Source: CAYRJD01 sp964424585
Lineage (GTDB): Bacteria; Actinomycetota; Acidimicrobiia; Acidimicrobiales; Poriferisodalaceae
Direction of reading: 5' to 3'
NCBI GenBank assembly: GCA_964424585.1
Contig: CAYRJD010000081.1
Coordinates: 1 to 64,000 of the forward strand
Length of the DNA: 64,000 nucleotides
The position numbers and the translations under genes were made by a program. The stretch's first letter is position 1, and each line of letters begins with the position of its first letter. A model generated the notes under the pieces. It was given only the letters and a program-made list of their open reading frames with translations. It did no database searches and was not told the origin of the DNA. Below, piece after piece: positions 56,719 through 64,000 of the stretch.

Positions 56719-58168
56719 CGACCAGCAGCGCCGAGCCGCTGTCGAGACGCAGCATGAAGGAGGTCTCGCCGATCGAGACGCTCAGCTGATCGCACGCTTG
56801 TGGGCTCGCGAGTTCGACAGATGCAGGCAACGTCGCGAGCGCGGTGGCATCGACCGGCACCTGAGCGGTGAACGTCGGCGTCACCGAGCCCGAGCCCGGC
56901 CACACGCCGAAGGTGAACACCCCACCGGTCGACGGCCGCAACGCAGCCACGGTTGCGACGCCGTCGCAGTTCCAGTCGCCCAGCGTGAGCAGGTCGCCCG
57001 GCTCGCCGACCTCCCAACGGTTGGCGCTCGTCACCACCAACGGCCGTCCGGTGGTCTGGCTGACCCCCAGGAAGACTTGGTCGACGCATCCGTCTCCGTC
57101 GACGTGAACGTCGAACGTGGCGGACGAACCTTCGGGCCCCAGCTCGGTGAGATCGGGCGCGACCTCGGGCGGACATCCCGCCGCGAACACCAGCGTGCCA
57201 GCGCCGTCGACGAGACCAGGTTGCGCGCTCGGCCCAGCTGGCACTGTCGGCTCGACTTGCGCGCCAGATGTCGTCGTGTCGGGCCCCACCACTGGCACGG
57301 TCGGAGCGCTCACCGTGGGCGCCGCGACATCGGCCGATGCCCCTGCGGGCTCGCCTGCGACGGCCGGTTGGCCGCTCGGCTTGAAGGTCTGGTAGAAGAC
57401 GAAAGCCGCCACGACGACGATCGCAGCTGCGATCCACTGCGTCCGCGTGACCGCCTTGAGTCGACCGACGAGGCCGCCCGAGTGAGCACCAGACGTGCGT
57501 CGAGCGCTCGGGCTAGCTGGCCCAGAGCTGATGGCGCGGGCCGAACGCAGCGACGTGTCTAGCTGGGCTATCCAGCGTGCCAGCGAAGCGCCGGTGGGAT
57601 CCGAGCTGAGCCTCGCGGCCGCTGCGGCAGCCTCGGCTGCTTCTCGTCGATGCGCTCTCGCCAGACCTGCTTCCTCGCTGCGCTCGAGTTCGAACGTCAG
57701 CAAGCTCGCGAGGGCACGAACGTCGTCGCCGACCTCGGGGCAGCCAGCGGTGCCTTGACGGCCCGCTGCGCCGAACCCGCAGAGGATCACCCGGCCGCGA
57801 CGGTCGATCAGCACGTGCTCGCGATTGATCGCGCCGTGGGCGATGCCCAGCTCGTGCACTGCGACCAGCGTTCGGGCGACCGACAGCACGATGTCGAGCA
57901 GCAGGTCGACTCCGAACGGCGGGTGCTCGACGAGCGGCGCGCCTTCGACGTAAGTGATCGCTAGCTCAGAACGATCTTCGAGTTCGATGAGACCTTGGGT
58001 CTCGACGACGCCGGGGAGGTGTTTGAGCGCGGTCAAGGTTTCGCTCTCGCGTCGGAGCTTGGCTTGGTCGTCGCCGTAGGCGTGCTTGACCAGCACTGTT
58101 CCGCCTGGACCGTTTCTGACTGTGGGAGGAGTGAACATGCCCACTAGCGCAGCACGAAGCGCGCGCAA
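56711..58168 (-). CDS. membrane pseudokinase with extracellular repeat domain
   Basis: Residues 22-200 follow a Ser/Thr kinase fold with the ATP-site lysine (Lys28 in VLVKHA) and its Glu partner. However, the catalytic HxD is HGA (Ala113), the metal Asn is His118, and DFG is CGFG (Cys130). Catalysis is therefore unlikely. A basic segment leads to one membrane helix (244-262). The outer part has a Pro/Thr/Ala linker and an FG-GAP-like beta domain ('TLGDWNCDGVATVAALRPST'). It lies just downstream of the Tad pilus genes on the same strand. TTG 58168 or ATG 58138 is the start. Confidence 0.75.
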   Translation of the reverse strand: MRALRAALVGMFTPPTVRNGPGGTVLVKHAYGDDQAKLRRESETLTALKHLPGVVETQGLIELEDRSELAITYVEGAPLVEHPPFGVDLLLDIVLSVARTLVAVHELGIAHGAINREHVLIDRRGRVILCGFGAAGRQGTAGCPEVGDDVRALASLLTFELERSEEAGLARAHRREAAEAAAAAARLSSDPTGASLARWIAQLDTSLRSARAISSGPASPSARRTSGAHSGGLVGRLKAVTRTQWIAAAIVVVAAFVFYQTFKPSGQPAVAGEPAGASADVAAPTVSAPTVPVVGPDTTTSGAQVEPTVPAGPSAQPGLVDGAGTLVFAAGCPPEVAPDLTELGPEGSSATFDVHVDGDGCVDQVFLGVSQTTGRPLVVTSANRWEVGEPGDLLTLGDWNCDGVATVAALRPSTGGVFTFGVWPGSGSVTPTFTAQVPVDATALATLPASVELASPQACDQLSVSIGETSFMLRLDSGSALLVAR

Positions 58169-58190
58169 TTAGCAAGTGGGTTTTTCATCG

Positions 58191-58667
58191 TCATCCGCTC
58201 AGGTGCACGTGGCCGACTTCGGTGGCACTCACGGCGTAGGTCCGCGAGAAGCCCGACCAGCCGAACGGCCCGATGATCCGTCGAGCCGCACCCGAAACCG
58301 TGACCTCTACTCGGTCGAAGCCGAGGATGCGAACGTCGACCACGACGCTGCCATCGACGAACACCTCGCTCAGCTGTGTCTCTGCGGTCGCCTGAATGGT
58401 CGGCTTGAGCGCGTCGATGCGCGCGCCAGAGATCACGTAGGCGCCGCTCAGACGCAACGCGGTCTCGTCGACGGCGAGCGTGGCGAGGTCGTTCGCGAGC
58501 GCGGCCGCGGTCGACTCGGCTTCGCGCTCGGCCAAGAACGCGGCCGCGGTGTCGACCATCAGGGCACCCAACACGATCATGACCAGCACGCCGGTCGGCA
58601 CCAGCAGCAGTGCCGAGCCGCGCTCGTCTCTTCGCTCGCGGCGCCGCGGTCGCGTCAGCCGATGCAT
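58191..58667 (-). CDS. TadG-like pilus-assembly protein
   Basis: The 158-residue protein has an N-terminal basic stretch ('RRERRDERGSALLLVPTGVL') and a membrane helix (18-45), the usual form of TadE/TadG minor pilins, and an alanine-rich region followed by a beta-rich part. It is presumed to be a pilus-associated minor pilin outside the membrane. Its ATG (58667) overlaps the stop of the preceding TadE-like gene by 13 bases, so it belongs to the operon. Confidence 0.72.
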   Translation of the reverse strand: MHRLTRPRRRERRDERGSALLLVPTGVLVMIVLGALMVDTAAAFLAEREAESTAAALANDLATLAVDETALRLSGAYVISGARIDALKPTIQATAETQLSEVFVDGSVVVDVRILGFDRVEVTVSGAARRIIGPFGWSGFSRTYAVSATEVGHVHLSG

Positions 58668-59125
58668 CGCGCCTTGCCGGTGAGGCCGCTGCGCAGCGGA
58701 TCGACCACCTCGGTGTGACGAGACACCACCACGATCTGCGCCCGGTTGGCGGAGCGCGCCGGCGCCATGTTCGGCACCGTCGTTCTGGCTTCGAACGTGA
58801 CGCGGTCGCAGCGTCGCAGCGAGAGGCTGCCGACTGGCTTGATCGTGCCCTTCGACGTCAGCTGGTTGCCGGTGAGCACGCGTCGCCCGGCGTCGAGTGC
58901 TTGTCTCGACGCGGCGTTCGTGCCGGCTGGCCCGGGCTGTTCTACGAACGTCCGGGTGGCCTCTCGGGCTGCGCTGGCCGTCGTGAGCTTCGCGTCGAGC
59001 ACCGCCCAGAACTGCGCGAACACGAGCGTTCCGAGCACGAACACGATCACCAGAAACGGGAGCACCTCAAAGCCGACGACGCCGGCTTCGTCGCGCTCAC
59101 GCGCTCTTGCGCGTCGCGCCCTCAC
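58655..59125 (-). CDS. TadE-like minor pilin
   Basis: GTG 59125 overlaps the upstream stop as GTGA. The 156-residue protein has a basic N-terminus, the segment 'DEAGVVGFEVLPFLVIVFVL' with the Gly-Glu pattern of TadE-like class IV pilins, and a beta-rich outer part with one disulphide-like Cys pair. It is presumed to be processed by the prepilin peptidase and to prime the pilus. The upstream part of the frame is a shadow. Confidence 0.72.
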   Translation of the reverse strand: MRARRARARERDEAGVVGFEVLPFLVIVFVLGTLVFAQFWAVLDAKLTTASAAREATRTFVEQPGPAGTNAASRQALDAGRRVLTGNQLTSKGTIKPVGSLSLRRCDRVTFEARTTVPNMAPARSANRAQIVVVSRHTEVVDPLRSGLTGKARCIG

Positions 59126-59526
59126 GGCCGACTTGCCCAGTGACGCTCGGTGCGCACCTCGACCGAGCGCTCTACGGCGCGGTCTCGCAGGCCGCTCGAC
59201 AGGTCGGTCATCAACCCGGGCGGCCTGAAGGTGATGTCGAGGCGCACCACGTCGCCGCGCACTCGCCACGACAGTCCTTCGACCCGCACGGCTGGACCGA
59301 TGCGTGCATCGAGCCAGCGTTCGGCGTCGACGGTCGCGGCGCGGGTGCCGCCCGCGAGGGCAGCACGCCGCGCCGCTTCGTGCGTGAGCGAGGTCACGGT
59401 CGACGTGGTGAAGGCGTTGACGGCGATCTGAACTCCCAAGAAGAGGAAGGTCAGAAACGCCAGCACGCCCCAGACAGACCCCAGCAAGCCGGTGCCTGAC
59501 TCGTCTCGCACAGAACGCCGTCTCAC
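59122..59526 (-). CDS. second TadE-like minor pilin
   Basis: The 134-residue protein begins with a basic stretch ('VRRRSVRDESGTGLLGSVWG') and a membrane helix (about 11-35). A short outer domain with 'VDAERWLDARIGPAVRVEGL' follows. GTG 59526 overlaps the pilin gene's stop as GTGA. Similar size and layout to the next gene suggest two TadE-like partners. Confidence 0.7.
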   Translation of the reverse strand: MRRRSVRDESGTGLLGSVWGVLAFLTFLFLGVQIAVNAFTTSTVTSLTHEAARRAALAGGTRAATVDAERWLDARIGPAVRVEGLSWRVRGDVVRLDITFRPPGLMTDLSSGLRDRAVERSVEVRTERHWASRP

Positions 59527-59744
59527 TGACCGATCTTCGAGATCTCGTTGTTGGTCGTGGTCTCGGCGTTCTCCCACAGAGCGCGGAAGCCGACCCACAT
59601 CAGCGCGCCGAGCGACGCGATGATCAGCACTGCTATCGCAGCGGAGATCACGCCTTCGCCTCGCTCGTCGCGACGCCGCTTGGGTCGACGGCGGGGCTTT
59701 GCGCCCGCCTGGTCGTCTGGTGGAAGGGTTGGTTGTGGTGCCAT
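59523..59744 (-). CDS. Flp-type major pilin candidate
   Basis: ATG 59744 has GAGGAG six bases upstream and opens a 73-residue protein: a basic, proline-rich leader, a processing-like site (RG-EGVIS near residue 37) and one membrane helix 'ISAAIAVLIIASLGALMWVG', then a short Asn-rich tail. This is the size and plan of Flp pilins, which are cut after Gly and assembled into the fibre. It precedes the two TadE-like genes. Confidence 0.72.
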   Translation of the reverse strand: MAPQPTLPPDDQAGAKPRRRPKRRRDERGEGVISAAIAVLIIASLGALMWVGFRALWENAETTTNNEISKIGQ

Positions 59745-59797
59745 TGTTGGCTCCTCTCTGTTGTAGGGGATAGAGATCGGGTGAGGGGTTGCGCGCC

Positions 59798-60703
59798 TCA
59801 CAGCGCGCCAAAGCCGCGCAGCGCGTCGGTGAACGGGATCGACAAGAAGATGACGCCGGGCACCAACGTGGCGACGGTGACCGGTATCCAGACCTGTTCG
59901 TTGCGACGTTCGATGCGCTCGATCAGCCGCCGCTGCGCTTCACGGCGCACCGAACGAGCTTCGCTGGAGATGAGCGAGCCCAGATCGGTGGTCTGCTGGT
60001 GCAGCAGCAAGACGCTCACCAGTCGTCCGACCTCGGGCAAGCCGTTCACCTCGGCCCACTCACCCAGCGCCTGGCGTTCGGTGACGCCTTGGTTGATGCG
60101 AGCGTTCACGCGTCGCAGCTCGGCGGCACACGACCCGTTGCTGCGCTGCGCAACCCGTGCCAGCGCGCCGGTGAGCGACATGCCCGCAGAGATGAACATG
60201 CCCAGCTGCTCTGCGACGACCGGCAGCTCGGCGAACGCTTGCTGCTGGTGACGCTGCGCGGCTTTCGCGAGACGCTGCTCGATGCTCAAGAACGAGCCCA
60301 GCGGCGCCCCGACCACCAGCAGCACCGCAATCGGCGTGGGCGGTGACAGCGCGAGCGCGACCGCCCCGCCCAGCGCGAGCGCGACGGCCATTACGGCGAC
60401 CTGACGTGTTCTGAACTGGGCTGGCGACAGCGGCGAGCCGATGCGCTCTAGCAGCAGCGACAGCGCGTCGCCGGTGCCGAACGTGCGGGCTAGTCGGCTA
60501 CCCAGGTCGGTCGCCATCGGGCCCATGACGGCTCGCACGCTTCGGTCGGCCGCTATCGCGCGCGGCGCGACCTGCTCGCCGCCGGGAACGAACGGCGCGA
60601 GCCGGTCGGTGAGCGGCAGGCGACGGAACGAGCGCAGCTCGGAGAGCGCAATCGTCGCACCGGCCCAGGTGATGAGCAGGCTCAGCATCGCGATGCGGGT
60701 CAT
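59798..60703 (-). CDS. tadC: type II secretion F-domain protein TadC
   Basis: The 301-residue protein has an F-domain with three membrane segments and the cytosolic region 'ELPVVAEQLGMFISAGMSLT' typical of TadC. It forms the inner-membrane platform with TadB. ATG 60703 overlaps the tadB stop as ATGA. The N-terminal 'ALSELRSFRRLPLTDRLAPF' is also usual. The extension to 60763 is a shadow. Confidence 0.88.
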   Translation of the reverse strand: MTRIAMLSLLITWAGATIALSELRSFRRLPLTDRLAPFVPGGEQVAPRAIAADRSVRAVMGPMATDLGSRLARTFGTGDALSLLLERIGSPLSPAQFRTRQVAVMAVALALGGAVALALSPPTPIAVLLVVGAPLGSFLSIEQRLAKAAQRHQQQAFAELPVVAEQLGMFISAGMSLTGALARVAQRSNGSCAAELRRVNARINQGVTERQALGEWAEVNGLPEVGRLVSVLLLHQQTTDLGSLISSEARSVRREAQRRLIERIERRNEQVWIPVTVATLVPGVIFLSIPFTDALRGFGAL

Positions 60704-61632
60704 CGGGCGAACACCCGCTTCTCGGTCGGGATCCGCATGATGCGGCTCGCCCACCACCAGCACACCGCCACTGCGAGCACGCCCGCGGCGACGAGCATCT
60801 GCCCGGTGGTCGTCTGGTAGGCGATACGCCCTCGGCCGATGGAGAGCCCCATCAGCGCCATGCCGACCGGCACGGCCAGCACGAACACCCGGGCGAAGCG
60901 TGCGCCCGCTTGCTTGCTGCGAGCGTCCTTGCGTGAGCCCAGGTCGGTGAGGCGATCTTCGGCGAGGTCGCGCAGGCGAGTGTCTAAGTCGACGCCACCG
61001 ATGTCGTGCGCGGCGAGCAAGGTTTCACAGACCACGTCGGCCGTCGGGTGTCGCAAGCGCTCCTTCAGCTCGGTGAGGGCTTGGGCAAAGTCGGTGGTGA
61101 TCGACCAGGTGCGCTCGGCCGCGTCGAAGCCTTCCCGCAGCGCCGCGGGAGCTCGCGCGCCCGCGGCGAACAACGCGGCCGGAATTGACGAGCCGATGCC
61201 CGCGACGCTGAGACGGATCTCTTCGATGATGCGTGGCCAGGCCTCTTGAGCCTCCGCCAAACGCTTGGCGCGGCGCGACCGGTAGAGGGCCAGCGGTGCG
61301 GTGCACACGCAGCCAGCTACCAGCAGCGACGGCACCGGGCCGCCGAAGATGAGCCACGTCACGCCGAACGCCACCGCCGCTGTCGCAACGCAGGCTGCGA
61401 TGAAGTCTCGCCAGCGAACCCCAGCCAGGCCCGAGTCGATCAGCCACTCCTGCGCGCGCGTCGACCACTGGGTCGCGGCACCTGCGAACATCTTGGCGGG
61501 ACGTTCCAGCAGATGGCTGCGGGCGCGTCTGTGCCGCGCGGGTTTTGGGCGACGGCGCGTCGCAGGCTTGGCGAGCGCGAGCCCGCCGACGAACAGCGCA
61601 GCCGCGCTCGCCACGCCGATGACTTCGTTCAT
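60700..61632 (-). CDS. tadB: type II secretion F-domain protein TadB
   Basis: The 310-residue protein has a hydrophobic N-terminus and a further pair of helices near 85-125. Its F-domain has 'AWPRIIEEIRLSVAGIGSSI' and 'DIGGVDLDTRLRDLAEDRLT', followed by two C-terminal helices. It works with TadC as the pilus platform. ATG 61632 overlaps the tadA stop as ATGA, so tadA-tadB-tadC are coupled in order. Confidence 0.88.
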   Translation of the reverse strand: MNEVIGVASAAALFVGGLALAKPATRRRPKPARHRRARSHLLERPAKMFAGAATQWSTRAQEWLIDSGLAGVRWRDFIAACVATAAVAFGVTWLIFGGPVPSLLVAGCVCTAPLALYRSRRAKRLAEAQEAWPRIIEEIRLSVAGIGSSIPAALFAAGARAPAALREGFDAAERTWSITTDFAQALTELKERLRHPTADVVCETLLAAHDIGGVDLDTRLRDLAEDRLTDLGSRKDARSKQAGARFARVFVLAVPVGMALMGLSIGRGRIAYQTTTGQMLVAAGVLAVAVCWWWASRIMRIPTEKRVFAR

Positions 61633-62933
61633 GACGTCGCGCCTCCTCGCAGCAGGTCGCGCACGTCGACTCCGTTGGCCGCCAGCTTCTGAGTCACTCT
61701 GGTTGGCAAGTGGCTCGTCCAGCATGGCGCCGCACCCGGCCTCGGTTGAGCGAACAGCTCGGTCGCGGTGAACTGCACGCTGTCGGTGCCGCCCGCCGGG
61801 TCTTCGACCGCGAGGACGCTGGTGATCTGAACCCGTCCGTTCGCTCGACGCAGGTGCACCACCAGGTCAATCGACTCACTCACGAGGTGGTTCAGCGCTC
61901 CGAGCGGCACCTGCTTCGCGACGTCTGAGAGCTGGCACATGAACCGCAGGCGAGTCAGAGCTTGCCTCGCCGATGCGGCGTGAATGGTCGTGTAGCCGGT
62001 CACGCCGCTCGACAGCGTCAGCAGCAGCGGGACCGCTTCGCGGTCTCGCACTTCGCCGACGATGGCCACGTCGGGAGCCATTCGCAGAAAGCCCGCGACT
62101 AAACGGCGCAGGTCGACCTCGCTGCGTTCGCTGCGTCCGGGGCGGGTCTGCATCGAAGCGACGTTGGGCAAGGGGATGTCGACCTCGAACACCTCCTCAG
62201 CCGTCACCACCCGCAGCGAGCGATCTAGCTCGGCCGCGCAGCAGCTCAGCAACGTCGTCTTGCCGCTGCCGGGCGAGCCTGCAAAGAGAATTGACAGTCG
62301 TGCTCGCACCGCGGCCGCGAGGAACGCGGCGATCTCGCGGGTGAGCGCTCCAGCTTGAGTCAGCTCGTCGAGCGAGCGGTACGCCACGCCCGTGAACTTG
62401 CGGATGTTGAACATGATGTGGCCACCACGGCTGACATCGGAGTGGACGATGTGCAGCCGTGCGCCGTCGTCAAGCTGGGCGTCTTGTAAGCCTTCTGACG
62501 GATCCAGCGTGCGGTGTGCGGCGCTGGCGTCGTCGAGGATCTTCGTGAGCGTGCGGCGGACGTGCTCGTCGTCGTGAAACGCTTCGTCGTGAAAGCCTGA
62601 CTGCCCGCGGTGTCGCTTGAGGAATATCTCATCGGGGGCGTTGACCATGATCTCCCACACGTCGTCGTCGCGCAGCAGCGGTTCGAGCGGGCCGTAGCCC
62701 AGGAGGTTGCGGGTGATCTGATCGATGGTCGCGTCGGCGAAGCGAATGTCGACCGGGCGGTGGCCTCGCTTGAAGTCGAGGTTCCACCGCTGCACCTCTT
62801 CGACTGCGAGCGCTTTCAGCTGCGCCTGCGCGTCGGCCTCTTGCCCGCTGAGCGCCAGGCGCTTCGCTCGCTCTTGCACCGCCTGCTCGATCTGCGCGAG
62901 CGGAGAGATGTGCGTGTCGTGCGTGAGCGTCAT
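61629..62933 (-). CDS. tadA: pilus assembly ATPase TadA/CpaF
   Basis: This 434-residue secretion ATPase of the CpaF type has an N-terminal domain with 'LLGYGPLEPLLRDDDVWEIM', Walker A 'GSPGSGKTT', Asp box 'VVTAEEVFEVDI', Walker B 'MAPDVAIVGEVRDREA' and a His box 'GYTTIHAASARQAL'. It powers pilus assembly. ATG 62933 overlaps the cpaE-like stop as ATGA. All nucleotide-binding residues are present. Confidence 0.95.
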   Translation of the reverse strand: MTLTHDTHISPLAQIEQAVQERAKRLALSGQEADAQAQLKALAVEEVQRWNLDFKRGHRPVDIRFADATIDQITRNLLGYGPLEPLLRDDDVWEIMVNAPDEIFLKRHRGQSGFHDEAFHDDEHVRRTLTKILDDASAAHRTLDPSEGLQDAQLDDGARLHIVHSDVSRGGHIMFNIRKFTGVAYRSLDELTQAGALTREIAAFLAAAVRARLSILFAGSPGSGKTTLLSCCAAELDRSLRVVTAEEVFEVDIPLPNVASMQTRPGRSERSEVDLRRLVAGFLRMAPDVAIVGEVRDREAVPLLLTLSSGVTGYTTIHAASARQALTRLRFMCQLSDVAKQVPLGALNHLVSESIDLVVHLRRANGRVQITSVLAVEDPAGGTDSVQFTATELFAQPRPGAAPCWTSHLPTRVTQKLAANGVDVRDLLRGGATS

Positions 62934-63898
62934 CTCTTTGCCTCCGCGGGGACGCGGTGAAAGGCGTGCGGGCCCCGGGGCGCGTCTTCGACCCGGGCGG
63001 CGTGCGAGAGCTGGGCCTCACCGAGCAGATCGGCGACGGCAGCGGTGGCGGGTTCGACGACCGCACGAGGCAGGCGCGTGCCGTTGCGATGCGCGTCTTC
63101 GGTCTGCGGCGACTCCATGCTCTGCGCCGCGCCAGCAAGGTCGCTGCCGCTGCTGCCGAGCGCGGCGAGCGCGGCCGAGTGCTGCCTTCGGTGGCGACGA
63201 CTCGGCACGCGCGTGAGCAGCGGGCGAAGGCGGTTCGCTTCTACGCCGAGGCGTCGGAGGTCGTCGAGCGTCAAGAGCATGCTGCGCAGGCCGGTGAGAG
63301 TCGCGGAGCCGGTTACGAGCACCGCGTCAGCGACGCTCGCCACGTGGCGTGCGGCGCAGTTGCGCGCTTCGACCTGGGCGCTGCCGCCCTCGGCTTGACC
63401 TTCGAGATCGTCGTCGAGGTCGCAGACGACTACTCGGTATGCCCGACGCAACGCTTCGATGGTGGAGGTCACTCCGGCGACCGTGAGCGTCGACCAGTCG
63501 CGCCGGCGTCGCAGGCCCAGCAGCAGGTCGTACCCACGCGGCGCGAACTCGTACGCGCAGGCGCGAGCGAAGTCGGGCGGCTGGTTCGGAGTAGAGATGA
63601 GGTCTTCGAGCCCGGGCACGACGTCTGGCGTGTCGTGCAGCAGCGCCTGATCGCCGCGCAGGTTGAGGTCTGCGAGCACGACCGCGGATGTGCCGAAGCG
63701 CTCGGCGAAGCCTTGCGCCGCGGCGACCGCGGTGGTGGAAGTGCCGCTGCCTGCCTTGCCGATGACCGCGAGCACGCGGCCTTCGTCCCAGCTTTGCTGC
63801 GGCTCGTGGTGAGCCTCTGGCTGCGGCATCTGCGGAGGTGCGTGCGGCTGCGCTCGATATTCGCTGAGCGGCATGTCGCCAGTGGGGGGTTGGTTCAC
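62930..63898 (-). CDS. CpaE/MinD-like localisation ATPase
   Basis: The 322-residue protein has a proline-rich N-terminus and a deviant Walker A 'GKAGSGTSTTAV', where the signature Lys is kept but the P-loop Lys is Thr, as in CpaE-type proteins. 'AVVLADLNLRGDQALLHD' and 'VVVCDLDDDLEGQ' are its other motifs. It probably positions the pilus machine. GTG 63898 overlaps the upstream gene's stop as GTGA. The C-terminus is basic and poorly conserved. Confidence 0.82.
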   Translation of the reverse strand: MNQPPTGDMPLSEYRAQPHAPPQMPQPEAHHEPQQSWDEGRVLAVIGKAGSGTSTTAVAAAQGFAERFGTSAVVLADLNLRGDQALLHDTPDVVPGLEDLISTPNQPPDFARACAYEFAPRGYDLLLGLRRRRDWSTLTVAGVTSTIEALRRAYRVVVCDLDDDLEGQAEGGSAQVEARNCAARHVASVADAVLVTGSATLTGLRSMLLTLDDLRRLGVEANRLRPLLTRVPSRRHRRQHSAALAALGSSGSDLAGAAQSMESPQTEDAHRNGTRLPRAVVEPATAAVADLLGEAQLSHAARVEDAPRGPHAFHRVPAEAKR

Positions 63899-64000
63899 GG
63901 CTGTGTCCCTTCATTGGTGGGGTCATTGGTTGGGTCGTCGGTCAGGTCGTTGGCTGGGTCGCCGGGCAGGTCGTTGACAAAGTCGCCGGCGGGGTCGCCA
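63895..64000 (-). CDS. C-terminus of the first Tad-locus gene, cut by window
   Basis: Only about 34 final residues are visible. They are a low-complexity tail built of repeated Asp-Pro and Asn-Asp units (such as 'GDPANDLTDDPTNDPTNEG') ending in a TGA that overlaps the CpaE-like start as GTGA. By position it may be a CpaB/RcpC-like protein, but nothing in the visible tail shows this. Confidence 0.5.
   Translation of the reverse strand, partial: GDPAGDFVNDLPGDPANDLTDDPTNDPTNEGTQP

Noticed and set aside
1..64000. CRISPR array, rRNA genes, insertion sequence with transposase
   Set aside because: No regularly spaced direct repeats of CRISPR type, no rRNA sequence and no transposase or integrase motifs were seen on either strand.

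Overview
The window looks like chromosomal DNA from a high-GC actinobacterium, probably of the Acidimicrobiia type. This is inferred from strong GC3 in all real genes, frequent GTG/TTG starts, an F420-type oxidoreductase pair, mycothiol-era TIGR03086 and VOC proteins, an actinobacterial Ung motif and an actinobacterial Tad pilus locus. At least ten genes have a TANNNT -10 box only 6-8 bases before the start codon, which suggests leaderless transcripts. No taxonomic search was possible.

Layout. 1-10270: catabolic and housekeeping genes (cut Baeyer-Villiger monooxygenase, threonine aldolase, D-aminoacylase-like amidohydrolase, IF-1, enoyl-CoA hydratase, acyl-CoA dehydrogenase, metallo-beta-lactamase fold enzyme, DinB-like protein, VOC protein, epoxide hydrolase). 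10297-13668: small unknown genes, including a membrane-anchored protein overlapping a PP2C-like phosphatase, and a decayed CoA-transferase. 13764-18739: a tightly overlapped aminotransferase/aminoglycoside-phosphotransferase-like/uracil-DNA glycosylase run, an HpaB-family flavoprotein and a VOC protein.

18851-30032 is a restriction/defence island. It holds three Mrr-type endonuclease genes (one frameshifted), a fourth Mrr-type gene with an EVE/PUA-like front end, and a complete type I restriction-modification operon hsdM-hsdS-hsdR. Two long G/C homopolymers lie here. A run of 12 cuts hsdM out of frame 80 codons early, with the true C-terminus open in the next frame. A run of 9 lies between the -35 and -10 of one mrr gene. 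Together they suggest phase variation of restriction, the strongest candidate for an undescribed system in the window.

30072-36413 is accessory DNA: a minus-strand array of very small membrane, lipoprotein and soluble genes joined by GTGA/ATGA overlaps with an embedded Shine-Dalgarno sequence. It includes a paralogous four-cysteine membrane protein family, a 40-bp tandem duplication and many frameshifts. It reads as an eroding, unrecognised cassette.

36511-43173 holds a 1998-residue secreted repeat protein with calcium-loop-like motifs and a glycine-rich linker, followed by a lipoprotein and tRNA-Ala(GGC). 43423-56718 is conserved core: F420-type enzymes, thioredoxin, MFS transporter, comEA-comEC-holA, rpsT, lepA, hrcA-dnaJ-hemW. 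56711-64000 is a minus-strand Tad/Flp pilus locus (CpaE-like, TadA, TadB, TadC, pilin, two TadE-like, TadG-like) with a membrane pseudokinase at its end; the most upstream gene is cut by the window edge.
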